Shown: piece after piece, positions 20,368-29,664 of the stretch
How the letters are laid out: each line of letters begins with the position of its first letter
Numbering within the stretch: the first letter of the stretch is position 1
Assembly (NCBI GenBank): GCA_029212405.1
Contig: JARGNR010000022.1
Coordinates: 1-64,000 of the forward strand
DNA: 64,000 bases
Direction: 5' to 3'
From: Saprospiraceae bacterium
GTDB lineage: Bacteria; Bacteroidota; Bacteroidia; Chitinophagales; Saprospiraceae
The notes under the pieces: model-generated
What the model saw: only the letters and a program-made list of their open reading frames with translations
Databases searched by the model: none
What the model was told of the DNA's origin: nothing
Position numbers and translations under genes: made by a program

Positions 20368-21819
20368 TTATTTGGTCTTAAAAGGTTTTTGAATTAAAAA
20401 CTGATACTCGTAGGTCATTAAGGGAATTGCATGTTTTTCACAAAATGACCAAGAAGCACAGTCATAGGATTTGAAAACTGTGTCATGAATTGAATGATCA
20501 TACCCTCCTAAAATACCACCTTCTTTCAATTTTTCATACCAGGATTCTAATTCTACAGCCAACCTATTCTTTGAACTGTCTGTATCCAAAAATATAAAAT
20601 CTAGTTCTTCTTCCTTAAATAATTTGGTTGTCTCATACGACTCACCTTCTACGACAGTCACATAATCTTGTACATCCGCTCTTTTTAGATTTTTTTGTAC
20701 CAACTGCATAGAGGTATCACTTCTTTCAAAGTGATCGATTGTAGTGAATTGGATATTTTTGCCGCTCGCTTTTATCAATTCTGCCAAAAAACAGGCAGAC
20801 CTTCCTTTATAGGTACCTACCTCAACAATTTTTCCTGATTCTAATCTTTTGATCAAATCGGTAAATACAGTTCCATGGTCAAATGCCCCTTGTATGTTTC
20901 GATATCGATAAGGAAATGATTTTAAATCACTAAAAAATTTCTTAATCCAAACTGCTGGACAATTCGTTAAATACCGCTTACATATATTCCCGTAGTCAGA
21001 AGTAGCTTCTGCATTTCTTAAAACTTGGTCTATTTCGATTTTCCACTCCCCTCCCCAGGCGTGAAACATAACAAATGGTCCATCAAGATCTCCCAAAGAA
21101 TTCCATTGCGGGTCCATCTTCCAATATGTACATTCCGTTTTTTGTATTGCTGCGGCGAGCGGCACCTGATCGTCTAATGGATTTACATCTGCATCATGTA
21201 ACCCTGCTAAATAATAGTGCTCCCATTGCTCAATTAATTTTCTGGCCTTGTAGAAAATTAAAAATCCATTATTAAACTGAAATCCACTTATGTATGATTT
21301 CCAATCCGATCCATAAATACGAGTATAAACATTCAACTTCGCTGATTCATTAGTTTTACGAGTAAAACCAGCTTTATCTTTCTTTTTAAAATATAAATAA
21401 GCATCCGAAGCGCTCAAGAATTCCACTACTCCAGATATCACTGGAAAGATTGATTCATGGTTATTAAATCGCTCTTCAACATGTTTGATTTTTTTATTTA
21501 ATATCTCAGAAAAAGCAACATCTGAGTCAATCATAAAAACAAGATCATCTTCAAATAGCTTGGTAAAGTGCAATCGTGCTAACCTGTTCAATATATTCGC
21601 TTGCATGTGAGCTTCCCACTCACTGACGTCTTTTGTAAAATAATAGACTTCCACTTTTTCTTGAATAGCTTGAAATATCTCTAGATCGGCATCATTCATT
21701 TTTTCACCGCAATAGATTAAAGTAATTATCACATCAGAATGCTCAGCAAAACTGCATGCAGAAAGATAGGTCAACATCAAATAATTTTCATCAAATATCC
21801 ATAGTCCTCGTTTCTTCAT
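20368..21819 (-). CDS. Fusion: GT-A/GT8-like glycosyltransferase N-domain + class I SAM methyltransferase (MTase_24-like) C-domain
   Basis: DLVFMIDSDVAFS, NNGFLIFYK, DDQVPLAAAI; C-half KIVEVGTYKGRSACFLAELI..TTIDHF, DFIFLDTD. Confidence 0.8.
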   Translation of the reverse strand: MKKRGLWIFDENYLMLTYLSACSFAEHSDVIITLIYCGEKMNDADLEIFQAIQEKVEVYYFTKDVSEWEAHMQANILNRLARLHFTKLFEDDLVFMIDSDVAFSEILNKKIKHVEERFNNHESIFPVISGVVEFLSASDAYLYFKKKDKAGFTRKTNESAKLNVYTRIYGSDWKSYISGFQFNNGFLIFYKARKLIEQWEHYYLAGLHDADVNPLDDQVPLAAAIQKTECTYWKMDPQWNSLGDLDGPFVMFHAWGGEWKIEIDQVLRNAEATSDYGNICKRYLTNCPAVWIKKFFSDLKSFPYRYRNIQGAFDHGTVFTDLIKRLESGKIVEVGTYKGRSACFLAELIKASGKNIQFTTIDHFERSDTSMQLVQKNLKRADVQDYVTVVEGESYETTKLFKEEELDFIFLDTDSSKNRLAVELESWYEKLKEGGILGGYDHSIHDTVFKSYDCASWSFCEKHAIPLMTYEYQFLIQKPFKTK

Positions 21820-23318
21820 ACCTGCTCAATTGACTGACTAAATTCCAGTGGCTCCTGTTCACTTTCTGAATTTTCTTTTGGCTTTTCTATAATGAAAATA
21901 TCAAAGGAAATACGTAGTGAAAAATTATGGCTTTTACAAAAATCATAGGTGGCACATTTTGAACCGTAATCTAATCCGATTTGGGAGGTATAGTCATATC
22001 CAGCTATAATTCCTCCAGGTTTCATTTTTGTCCACCACCACTCTAAACTGCTTTTCAATTTATCATAATCGTTTTGCAAATTCAAAAACACAAAATCAAC
22101 TTGATCATCTAAAAAAGGTTCAGGAATCGAATCATGCGATTCAAATAGTTCTATAGGATCTAAATGAAACGATTTAACCAGTTGTAAGAAAGCATCAATA
22201 TCCTGACTTTCCGTAAGTCCTTCTTCAATCCCTATAAACTTAACTTCCTTTTCACCCGCTTTTATCAACTCTAAGAGATAACAAGCGCTTTTCCCTTTAT
22301 TCATTCCAACTTCAACAAAGATTCCCTTATCAATTCCACGATAAACATCTTCATATAAATGTTTATACCCAAAATGGCCATCTATTTTATTGAACAAGTA
22401 AGGTTCAATGTTTGATTGATCTTTGAAAAATTCTTCTTTCCATTTATTAGACAACTGTGGCAGATAGGCTTTGGCAAGATTCGCATACTCAGAAATATCA
22501 TTCTCCATCTTATAAGCCGAAAACAATTGCATCTTCCATTTGGATGATAAGGCATGATATACATGAAAATCGCCCACTAACTTTCCTTTTGAATTGAATA
22601 TCTCGGGCAAGCAGATGACATTCTCTGAGGTCCTATGTATCGCAGCAGCTAGAGGCAATTGATCATCTCCTGGATTCACCTTTTCAAATTTAATACCTCG
22701 CAAATAAAAGTCTTTCCACTGTTCTATGACATCATTACATTTATAAAATGCAACTACTCCATTATTAATAGAAGCACCTTTCAGATGGTGCCACCAATTT
22801 CCGCCAAAAACACTTGCATAAATATCCTTTTGTTCTAGATGAGGTACCACTACATCACGACCACTCGCATCTTGTGTCCTGAAGTATAAATAATCCCGAT
22901 AAGCGATTTGAGCATCCAAGACCCCAGATATCCAAGAGTTATGCTTTTTCGCATTTTGATGAATGGTTGATATAAGGAGGCTACTTTGCGCAGAAAACAG
23001 GGTATCTGCATCCAACAACAATATAATATCTTCATTACTTTGACTTGCATAATGCATTCGTGCAAGTCGATTTGTAATTGTCCCGCTATGAGGATGACTT
23101 ATGTATTCAACAGGAATGTTAAATTGTTCAACATGTATCAATTCATTTAGTGAAGTGAATAGATTTTTTATTCCTTCAGGCACAATCTCACCACATACTA
23201 CGACTACAATTGGAATTTTATTTGACCTTAAAAAGCTACATATAGAAAGATATGCAGGAACAACAAAGTGCTCATCATTTATCGATTTTTCCATATTGCT
23301 TTTAATGCCTTCTTCCAT
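21816..23318 (-). CDS. Fusion: GT-A/GT8-like + class I SAM methyltransferase, paralogue of the next gene
   Basis: DIILLLDADTLFS, NNGVVAFYK, DDQLPLAAAI; FVEVGMNKGKSACYLLELIKAG..IGIEEG, DFVFLNLQ. Confidence 0.8.
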   Translation of the reverse strand: MEEGIKSNMEKSINDEHFVVPAYLSICSFLRSNKIPIVVVVCGEIVPEGIKNLFTSLNELIHVEQFNIPVEYISHPHSGTITNRLARMHYASQSNEDIILLLDADTLFSAQSSLLISTIHQNAKKHNSWISGVLDAQIAYRDYLYFRTQDASGRDVVVPHLEQKDIYASVFGGNWWHHLKGASINNGVVAFYKCNDVIEQWKDFYLRGIKFEKVNPGDDQLPLAAAIHRTSENVICLPEIFNSKGKLVGDFHVYHALSSKWKMQLFSAYKMENDISEYANLAKAYLPQLSNKWKEEFFKDQSNIEPYLFNKIDGHFGYKHLYEDVYRGIDKGIFVEVGMNKGKSACYLLELIKAGEKEVKFIGIEEGLTESQDIDAFLQLVKSFHLDPIELFESHDSIPEPFLDDQVDFVFLNLQNDYDKLKSSLEWWWTKMKPGGIIAGYDYTSQIGLDYGSKCATYDFCKSHNFSLRISFDIFIIEKPKENSESEQEPLEFSQSIEQV

Positions 23319-24195
23319 CTACAAATCCAATCCATTCATTTTCACTTTTTTGGTGCAGATCTAAGTGATGACTACTCACTTTATTCCACTTCTGCTGTCC
23401 AGGTCCGATAATTGGATTCTCTTCAACTATTCTTTCTACATACACTTCAGTTGTCATCGTAATAACCTCAAAGGCATTCACACTGTATCCATAAAATGGG
23501 GAGCAGTTCTGAGCAACTCTATATAATCTTCCTTCAAATTCAAATAATTTTCCAGCAGGCCTAGAGCTTTTACTATCCTTTGATCGAATTGGACTTTGAG
23601 GATGTTCTATCCAGTCACTTTGCAAATCATCTGCATAAAACAATCTCAGTCTATCGTGTTTATGTGGAGCATCACATGTAAAAAGCCACCACTTCTCCTC
23701 TTTAAAATATAAGGTAGAATCAACACTTGATATGGGAAGCAATATTTTTTCTAGTGCCCATTTCAATGGAAAGTCCAACGCTTTATACAATCTTATTTCA
23801 TTTGCTTCAAATGATTCAGGCAGCATGTAAAACTCACCATGCATTTCAAAAACTTGAGGATAAGACAAGTGAAATGATTCTTCTAATACAAGAACTGCTT
23901 TGGTCCACTTCTTCAAATTTTTACTAGTGGTCACATATATTTTTCCTTTCCTTGTTGAAACGCCCATGACTTCAAAAAATAGAACCCATTCTCCATCTTC
24001 ATATAAGGCAAAAGGGTCAGCAACGAAATTAACTGTCCCCTCATCAAAATCATTTCTTGAGACTATAGGATTTTCTACTTTCACATAATTGGACAAATTG
24101 AAAGGAGAATTCCCTTTTAAGATGCCGATTGCATAGGTCTCAACGGGTGTATTTACTTGGACATTATTTATTCTATTGTGCTTCTCTTCTACCAT
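23302..24195 (-). CDS. GH43/32-like beta-propeller protein (glucosamine inositolphosphorylceramide transferase N-domain-like)
   Basis: FVADPFALYEDGEWVLFFEVMG..GKIYVTTSKNLKKW..SYPQVFEMHGEFYMLPES. Confidence 0.75.
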   Translation of the reverse strand: MVEEKHNRINNVQVNTPVETYAIGILKGNSPFNLSNYVKVENPIVSRNDFDEGTVNFVADPFALYEDGEWVLFFEVMGVSTRKGKIYVTTSKNLKKWTKAVLVLEESFHLSYPQVFEMHGEFYMLPESFEANEIRLYKALDFPLKWALEKILLPISSVDSTLYFKEEKWWLFTCDAPHKHDRLRLFYADDLQSDWIEHPQSPIRSKDSKSSRPAGKLFEFEGRLYRVAQNCSPFYGYSVNAFEVITMTTEVYVERIVEENPIIGPGQQKWNKVSSHHLDLHQKSENEWIGFVDGRRH

Positions 24196-24196
24196 A

Positions 24197-24967
24197 TCAT
24201 TTCCCCTTATTTTTTATAATACACGAATGCTGTAATTCAGCAGGATAAAACTCATCGTAGGGGGCTGAAGGAGGGTTTTTTATCACACATTCAAATTGAG
24301 ATTTTAAGAACTCAGGAGAATAATAGGTAAACAATGTATCTACATTACTCTCTTCTGGACATAAATGATAATTATCTTGTGTATATAAATCCTTGCCATC
24401 AAACAATGCCATATAGCTATTTCCTTGTCCATTTAAAAATAGTTCCTGGTCCAAAAAACCGTTATTTAGCTTACGTATTCTCTTCTCTAAGTTGGTAATA
24501 TCTTCATATCCATGATACTCCTTACCTCCGTTATAATCTGCTTTTAAAAAGGTGAAAATCAACGTTCCTCCAGGCGCTAAATAATGGATAAGTTGATTGA
24601 CCTTTTTAATGGTCTCATCTTTCAGAATATGCGTAAAAATTGAATATGCGAATATATAATCATACCGTACACCCAGATCTGGAATTGGTAAATCCAAAAT
24701 TCCTATTGGATTGAAAGATGGATTAAAACAATCATAAAATTTAAAAGTAGCCTTTGGGTATTTATTTTGTCCAATCAAAATGGCCTCTTTCGACACATCT
24801 ATACAATGATAGTTACCTTCACTTATGTTGCAATTCGGATCCGAAAGAATATTGCCATTATTTCCTCCAAAATCTAAGACTTTTTTTCCTGTCCAATCAG
24901 GATGATCTAGTTGAATATCGAAGTATTCATACTGAATAGAAACATTAGAAATGAAATTACGTGACAT
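24197..24967 (-). CDS. Class I SAM-dependent methyltransferase
   Basis: GKKVLDFGGNNGNIL, YHCIDVSKEAI motifs. Confidence 0.85.
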   Translation of the reverse strand: MSRNFISNVSIQYEYFDIQLDHPDWTGKKVLDFGGNNGNILSDPNCNISEGNYHCIDVSKEAILIGQNKYPKATFKFYDCFNPSFNPIGILDLPIPDLGVRYDYIFAYSIFTHILKDETIKKVNQLIHYLAPGGTLIFTFLKADYNGGKEYHGYEDITNLEKRIRKLNNGFLDQELFLNGQGNSYMALFDGKDLYTQDNYHLCPEESNVDTLFTYYSPEFLKSQFECVIKNPPSAPYDEFYPAELQHSCIIKNKGK

Positions 24968-24995
24968 AAATTGGTGTTTTGCTATCCTATTTTAT

Positions 24996-25946
24996 CTATA
25001 GATATTGATTTAATGTAGGGCATTTACCCAATTCATATTCATATTGACTTACATAACTTTTTGCCATATCGAGATAATGAAAATTGTTAATCGCATACGC
25101 TCTGCATTTCTTTGACTGTATTGAATCAACTTGCTCAAGGGCCTGCAGGTAATCATCTTCATTATTACAAATAAAACCAACATCTTCATTTAGCAATTCA
25201 GGACAAGCCCCATTTGATGTCGAAATTACGGGCGTACCAGACATCAATGATTCTAAAATCACTAATGGACACGCTTCATTGTATCTTGAAGGAAAGAGTA
25301 CAGCTTTTGCTCCAGCAAATAATTCTGCTTTTTGCTTCCCATAGACAGGTCCACAAAATTCAGCATTTCTACTATTACACAACCTTCTAAATTGTTCTAT
25401 TTCATTTTCATCTTGACTGCTTCCAGCTATTTTTAATTTTATTCCAGATTTTTCAGCGATTACAAATGCCCTTTCCAGGCCTTTCATCTTTGCTCTGGCC
25501 AATCCCCCAACAATGAAAAATAAGTAATCACTTTTCACATCAGAGTAAATAAACTCATCTGGATCTATCCCATTGAGCGCAAACCTATCCGACCCATATA
25601 GTTGGGCTAGGGTTTTGGAAACATAAATCCAGTTTGGTTTCTTAATATCTAACGGGTAACCTTTAATTCGCACATCACAATGAATTGATCTTACCCAAGG
25701 AACATCAATATCTAGGTTAGCATCGAGTTCGCCTTCATTGATTTGATAAATATCTGCCCCCTTTATTCTAGAAGGAGTATACTTCACCCCTTCCGGAAGA
25801 GCTACTTCAGGAGCTTCCTTTAAATGATAAAAGACGTCATGTCCCAACTCTACCAATCCTTTGACAATGTTATCATGTACCGAATGCGATGCTACTCCGT
25901 ACAGGCTACCTGGATACTTGTGATACGATGTAAAACATATTTTCAT
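24996..25946 (-). CDS. Glycosyltransferase (GT4-like)
   Basis: VLFPSRYNEACPLVILESLMSGTPVISTSNGACPELL. Confidence 0.88.
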   Translation of the reverse strand: MKICFTSYHKYPGSLYGVASHSVHDNIVKGLVELGHDVFYHLKEAPEVALPEGVKYTPSRIKGADIYQINEGELDANLDIDVPWVRSIHCDVRIKGYPLDIKKPNWIYVSKTLAQLYGSDRFALNGIDPDEFIYSDVKSDYLFFIVGGLARAKMKGLERAFVIAEKSGIKLKIAGSSQDENEIEQFRRLCNSRNAEFCGPVYGKQKAELFAGAKAVLFPSRYNEACPLVILESLMSGTPVISTSNGACPELLNEDVGFICNNEDDYLQALEQVDSIQSKKCRAYAINNFHYLDMAKSYVSQYEYELGKCPTLNQYL

Positions 25947-27052
25947 TCTGCTAAATTCGACTTTAAGAGTAAACTTTCTTTTTCTCTAACAAGAGGCAAT
26001 ACATTCTTTCCAAAATATATCATTTCGCTTTGTTTGGGCCAACCAGAAAAAATAAAATGAGTGACACCTGCTGCCTTGTATTCCATTATGGCATCGGATA
26101 ATTCGTCAGGTGTGCCTACCATTGCTATAGTTGGAGCACCAAATGTTTTTACTGCACCGGTCCACAACCATGGAGTGAGCCATTCTTTTTCTGATATGGC
26201 ATACATCTTTTTCATCATGGTTGAATCACTTTTAAGGACAAATTTATTCTCCTTATTTGCTTCTTTTAAGTTGGCATCTACATTATTAATCAGTGCATTT
26301 GCAGCTTCAATAGCCTCTCGTTTTGTATCTCTACAAATAATTGCTAAACGCAAACCAAGTTCCTTTCCAGCCAACAGTACCTCTGCTCCTTCCGATTTCA
26401 CTCTTTCAGGCAAGTCTGGTAACCTCATCCAACAATCCCCTTGGCTAATAGCCAACTCCTTTGCTTTATTTGAGCTCCCTGCAATGAAAATAAAAGGTGC
26501 TTGTCTGTCCGTACTTAGATAAGGAGTTCTCAAGCGACCATTGTGGATAGTATAGTGTTCCCCTTCAAAATTGACTGGGCCCTTCTTGTTCCAAAAAGAC
26601 CTACATACATCCAGGAACTCCTCCGTTCTTTCATATCTCTGATCATGCGCTAGTAAATCTCCATAAAATGCATTTTCATCAGGAGAATGTCCAGCCACAA
26701 TATTTATCAACAGTCTCCCTTTATGAAGAGCTGAAAATGTATTCACCTGTTGTACGAAGTAAGTAGGACTGATCATTCCAGATCTAATTGCCACTAAAAA
26801 CTTCATTTTTTCTGTCTGAGGAATGATACTGCTTGCCAATAATAACGGATCAGGTTTTCCATAACTTATATCGGTCAATAATGACTCAATTCCAGCTTGT
26901 TCTGCTAAACGGCTAAAAGAAGCTTGAACATTAAGATCAGGTAGGGCTACAGAATTGAGTTCAAGTTGTCTTGCCCTACTTAAACCACCATTTTCACCCC
27001 CTTGAATAAGGCGCCAATGAAATTGAATACTTTTCTGGTTTGATCTCATCAT
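25943..27052 (-). CDS. LLM-class flavin-dependent oxidoreductase (SsuD-like)
   Basis: GRLLINIVAGHSPDENAFYGDLLAHDQRYERTEEFLDVCRSFW; FIAGSSNKAKELA. Confidence 0.92.
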   Translation of the reverse strand: MMRSNQKSIQFHWRLIQGGENGGLSRARQLELNSVALPDLNVQASFSRLAEQAGIESLLTDISYGKPDPLLLASSIIPQTEKMKFLVAIRSGMISPTYFVQQVNTFSALHKGRLLINIVAGHSPDENAFYGDLLAHDQRYERTEEFLDVCRSFWNKKGPVNFEGEHYTIHNGRLRTPYLSTDRQAPFIFIAGSSNKAKELAISQGDCWMRLPDLPERVKSEGAEVLLAGKELGLRLAIICRDTKREAIEAANALINNVDANLKEANKENKFVLKSDSTMMKKMYAISEKEWLTPWLWTGAVKTFGAPTIAMVGTPDELSDAIMEYKAAGVTHFIFSGWPKQSEMIYFGKNVLPLVREKESLLLKSNLAE

Positions 27053-27086
27053 TTCAATTTTCCGTTTTCAATTTTCCGTTTTCAAT
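27052..27086. repeat. 14-bp tandem repeat TTTCAATTTTCCGT x2.5
   Basis: Two exact 14-bp units plus 7 bp at the junction of the two LLM genes. Confidence 0.9.
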
Positions 27087-28163
27087 ATTCATGTATGCTT
27101 CTTTCTCTCGTACCTGTGGAAGTACACCTTTAGAAAAATGTATCATTTCTTCTTCATCTGGCCAACCCATAAATAAAAATTGAGAAACACCTATCTCTCG
27201 ATATTCTATAATTGCATTAGCCACTTCTTCGTAAGACCCCACTAGAGAGATAGAAGGAGCACCAAGGTAAGGAACAGCACCTACCCACAAATATGAGGTG
27301 AGCCAATCTTCCTCCTTTTCGCCAATTTCAAGTATAGAGTTAAACGCTTCCGAAACCGAGTTTTTAACAAATTCCTTATGCGCTTTTAGTGAGGACTCTC
27401 CCAATGGTTGTATAAGATTGTAGGCTGCTAAAACCGCTTCTTCTCGGGTTTCTCTGGTAATCAATGAAACCAATAATCCCACCTCAGTTCCTGTTGATAA
27501 AAGATGTTTAATTTTGGGAGCCATGTCTGCTGGTGCATCTGGTAAGGTAAGCAAACATGTTGCATGCTTTTCTGCCAATTCAAATGCGCGCTTGGATTTA
27601 CCACCCAAATAAATTTCAGGATAGTCACTTTTATCGGATACAAATGGGGTATTCAACCTACCATTTTCTACAGAATAGTATTTACCTGAATAATTTACTG
27701 GTTGGTCTCCTTGCCAAAATTGGTGACAGATGGTCAAAAATTCATCTGTACGATCATATCTTTTCAGAGGGTCTAAATGGTCTCCATAGTACTTAAACTC
27801 TTTTGGTGAATGACCAGCCACCACATTAATACAAATTCTCCCATTAGATATAGCGGAAACTGAATTCACTTGTTGTACAAAAAGTGTGGGAGATGCAACA
27901 CCTGATCTACAAGCCACTAAAAAATTGATATCTGAAGTTTTCATGGCTAATGCGGCAGCCAAGGCAATGGGATCAATTCGATGAAAGCCAAAAGCAGTCA
28001 ACACATGTTCAATTCCACACCTTGATGCTAATTTACAGAAGGCTACATGTTGCTCAATATCAGGAATTCCGGACACTTGATCTCTGGCTTTAGATCCTTT
28101 CAACTTCTCACCTACAGATGACATACTCCAATGAAACCTAAGCCTGTTCTCCATATTATGCAA
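27054..28163 (-). CDS. LLM-class flavin-dependent oxidoreductase (SsuD-like), paralogue
   Basis: GRICINVVAGHSPKEFKYYGDHLDPLKRYDRTDEFLTICHQFW. Confidence 0.92.
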   Translation of the reverse strand: MHNMENRLRFHWSMSSVGEKLKGSKARDQVSGIPDIEQHVAFCKLASRCGIEHVLTAFGFHRIDPIALAAALAMKTSDINFLVACRSGVASPTLFVQQVNSVSAISNGRICINVVAGHSPKEFKYYGDHLDPLKRYDRTDEFLTICHQFWQGDQPVNYSGKYYSVENGRLNTPFVSDKSDYPEIYLGGKSKRAFELAEKHATCLLTLPDAPADMAPKIKHLLSTGTEVGLLVSLITRETREEAVLAAYNLIQPLGESSLKAHKEFVKNSVSEAFNSILEIGEKEEDWLTSYLWVGAVPYLGAPSISLVGSYEEVANAIIEYREIGVSQFLFMGWPDEEEMIHFSKGVLPQVREKEAYMNIENGKLKTEN

Positions 28164-29664
28164 TTTTTATCAACTTTGTCTCTAATGCATTTTCAATCAT
28201 TGAGTCTAACATTTTTGCACAAAGTTTATAGGTATTTACATCTTGAGAATGTGGGACTGGAAGTGTATTTTCAGGATCCATGCATACTATTTTCAATGTT
28301 GCCGCTGGAAACTTTTTAATGATATTTTTCTTGTGTGTTTCTGTTATGCAAAAAATAACATTCGCCTTTCTTATCATTTCTAGAGTAAGTTTTTTAGACG
28401 TATGCTCCAAACTAAGAACGTCAAATTCTTCCAGCGCTTTTTTTGCACCATTGGATAAAGGCATTCCAATTTTTGGGTCTATACCCGCACTGGAAACTTG
28501 AATTGTATTGGATTGAATATTTTCTCTTGATAGAATATCTCTAATTCTTTTTCTACATATTTTCTCTGCCATAGGTGATCGCCCCGTATTGCCCGGACAT
28601 ACAAAAAGGTAGGCTTTGTTTTCATTTGCAATTCCAACTATATTGTTCCATCCAAAACGATTTGCCAAGGCCGGATAAGCCAAAAATAATGTAGCTAGTA
28701 TAAGAATGACCGAGCTCAACAATTGAATACCATTGACAAAACTTTCTCCTGTTATCCATCCCAGGACAAGAGAAGCAACTACACCAGCTAGTAGACTTGA
28801 ACATCTGTTGATGGGAATACAAAATGTATTTTCTCTATAATTCAGATATATTCTACTTCCAAAGACATACAAACAAGCGTATAATGATCCTATTATAAAT
28901 GCTGGAATAACCAAAGGAGTCATCGTAAATTCCACAAAACCTAAATAGAGATCTTGACCAATACTCCCAAAACCAATTATCGCTAGCAGTAAAGGAAGCA
29001 AGACAATAGTATACATGGCTATGTACATTTCTTCTGCAAAGAACCTATAGTTGGTTTCTTTATCTCCATCTTTTGCAATTTTGGTCATAAACTGCAATCT
29101 GAACACATATCCCAATAAATAAAATCCAATATTCAATCCCGCGATCATTGTCAGGGTATATCCTCCCTTATCTGAAAAGATTAAAAGTAGGGCAAACAAA
29201 CTCAAAATAAGTGCCGCAATAGAATACCAGTTAACCTTTCTTCGGTAGCCCAAATCAACTAAAGGGGCCATGAGCAATACCCCACCTCGCATTAATAATG
29301 CAGCAAAGACAATGGAAATTCCAACAAAGCTGTACGCCAACGTGGTGGTCATAATAATAAATGCAGTAGCGATACCTGAAAACAGGGTCCATTTATTTGT
29401 TGAAAAAGGGATGTTTTTTCCGAAGATGGTCTTGTGTCCTGCAAATTTATCCCATCCAGTATAGTGCGCAATTATGGCTAAGGTAATGAAGGTGGCAATA
29501 ACAACACTTGGAAGCATCTGAAACCCTGAGATTACTGTTCCAGTTTCAGAAAACAGCCCTTTTGAAAGTGCTTTTGTCATTGCTCCATATGGAACATAAA
29601 ACCCAAAATAACCGAGGGCGAGCATCCATATAGATAGGTTTTTTGATTTACTAAGCGATTTCAT
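28156..29664 (-). CDS. Multi-TM (DMT-like) membrane protein fused to low-molecular-weight protein tyrosine phosphatase-like domain
   Basis: About 10 hydrophobic segments in first 340 aa; then YLFVCPGNTGRSPMAEKI (CX5RS) LMW-PTP signature. Confidence 0.85.
   Translation of the reverse strand: MKSLSKSKNLSIWMLALGYFGFYVPYGAMTKALSKGLFSETGTVISGFQMLPSVVIATFITLAIIAHYTGWDKFAGHKTIFGKNIPFSTNKWTLFSGIATAFIIMTTTLAYSFVGISIVFAALLMRGGVLLMAPLVDLGYRRKVNWYSIAALILSLFALLLIFSDKGGYTLTMIAGLNIGFYLLGYVFRLQFMTKIAKDGDKETNYRFFAEEMYIAMYTIVLLPLLLAIIGFGSIGQDLYLGFVEFTMTPLVIPAFIIGSLYACLYVFGSRIYLNYRENTFCIPINRCSSLLAGVVASLVLGWITGESFVNGIQLLSSVILILATLFLAYPALANRFGWNNIVGIANENKAYLFVCPGNTGRSPMAEKICRKRIRDILSRENIQSNTIQVSSAGIDPKIGMPLSNGAKKALEEFDVLSLEHTSKKLTLEMIRKANVIFCITETHKKNIIKKFPAATLKIVCMDPENTLPVPHSQDVNTYKLCAKMLDSMIENALETKLIKIA

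Noticed and set aside
25943-28163. LLM pair as a luciferase (lux) system
   Set aside because: Motifs match the SsuD-like subgroup and no luxCDE-type partners are present
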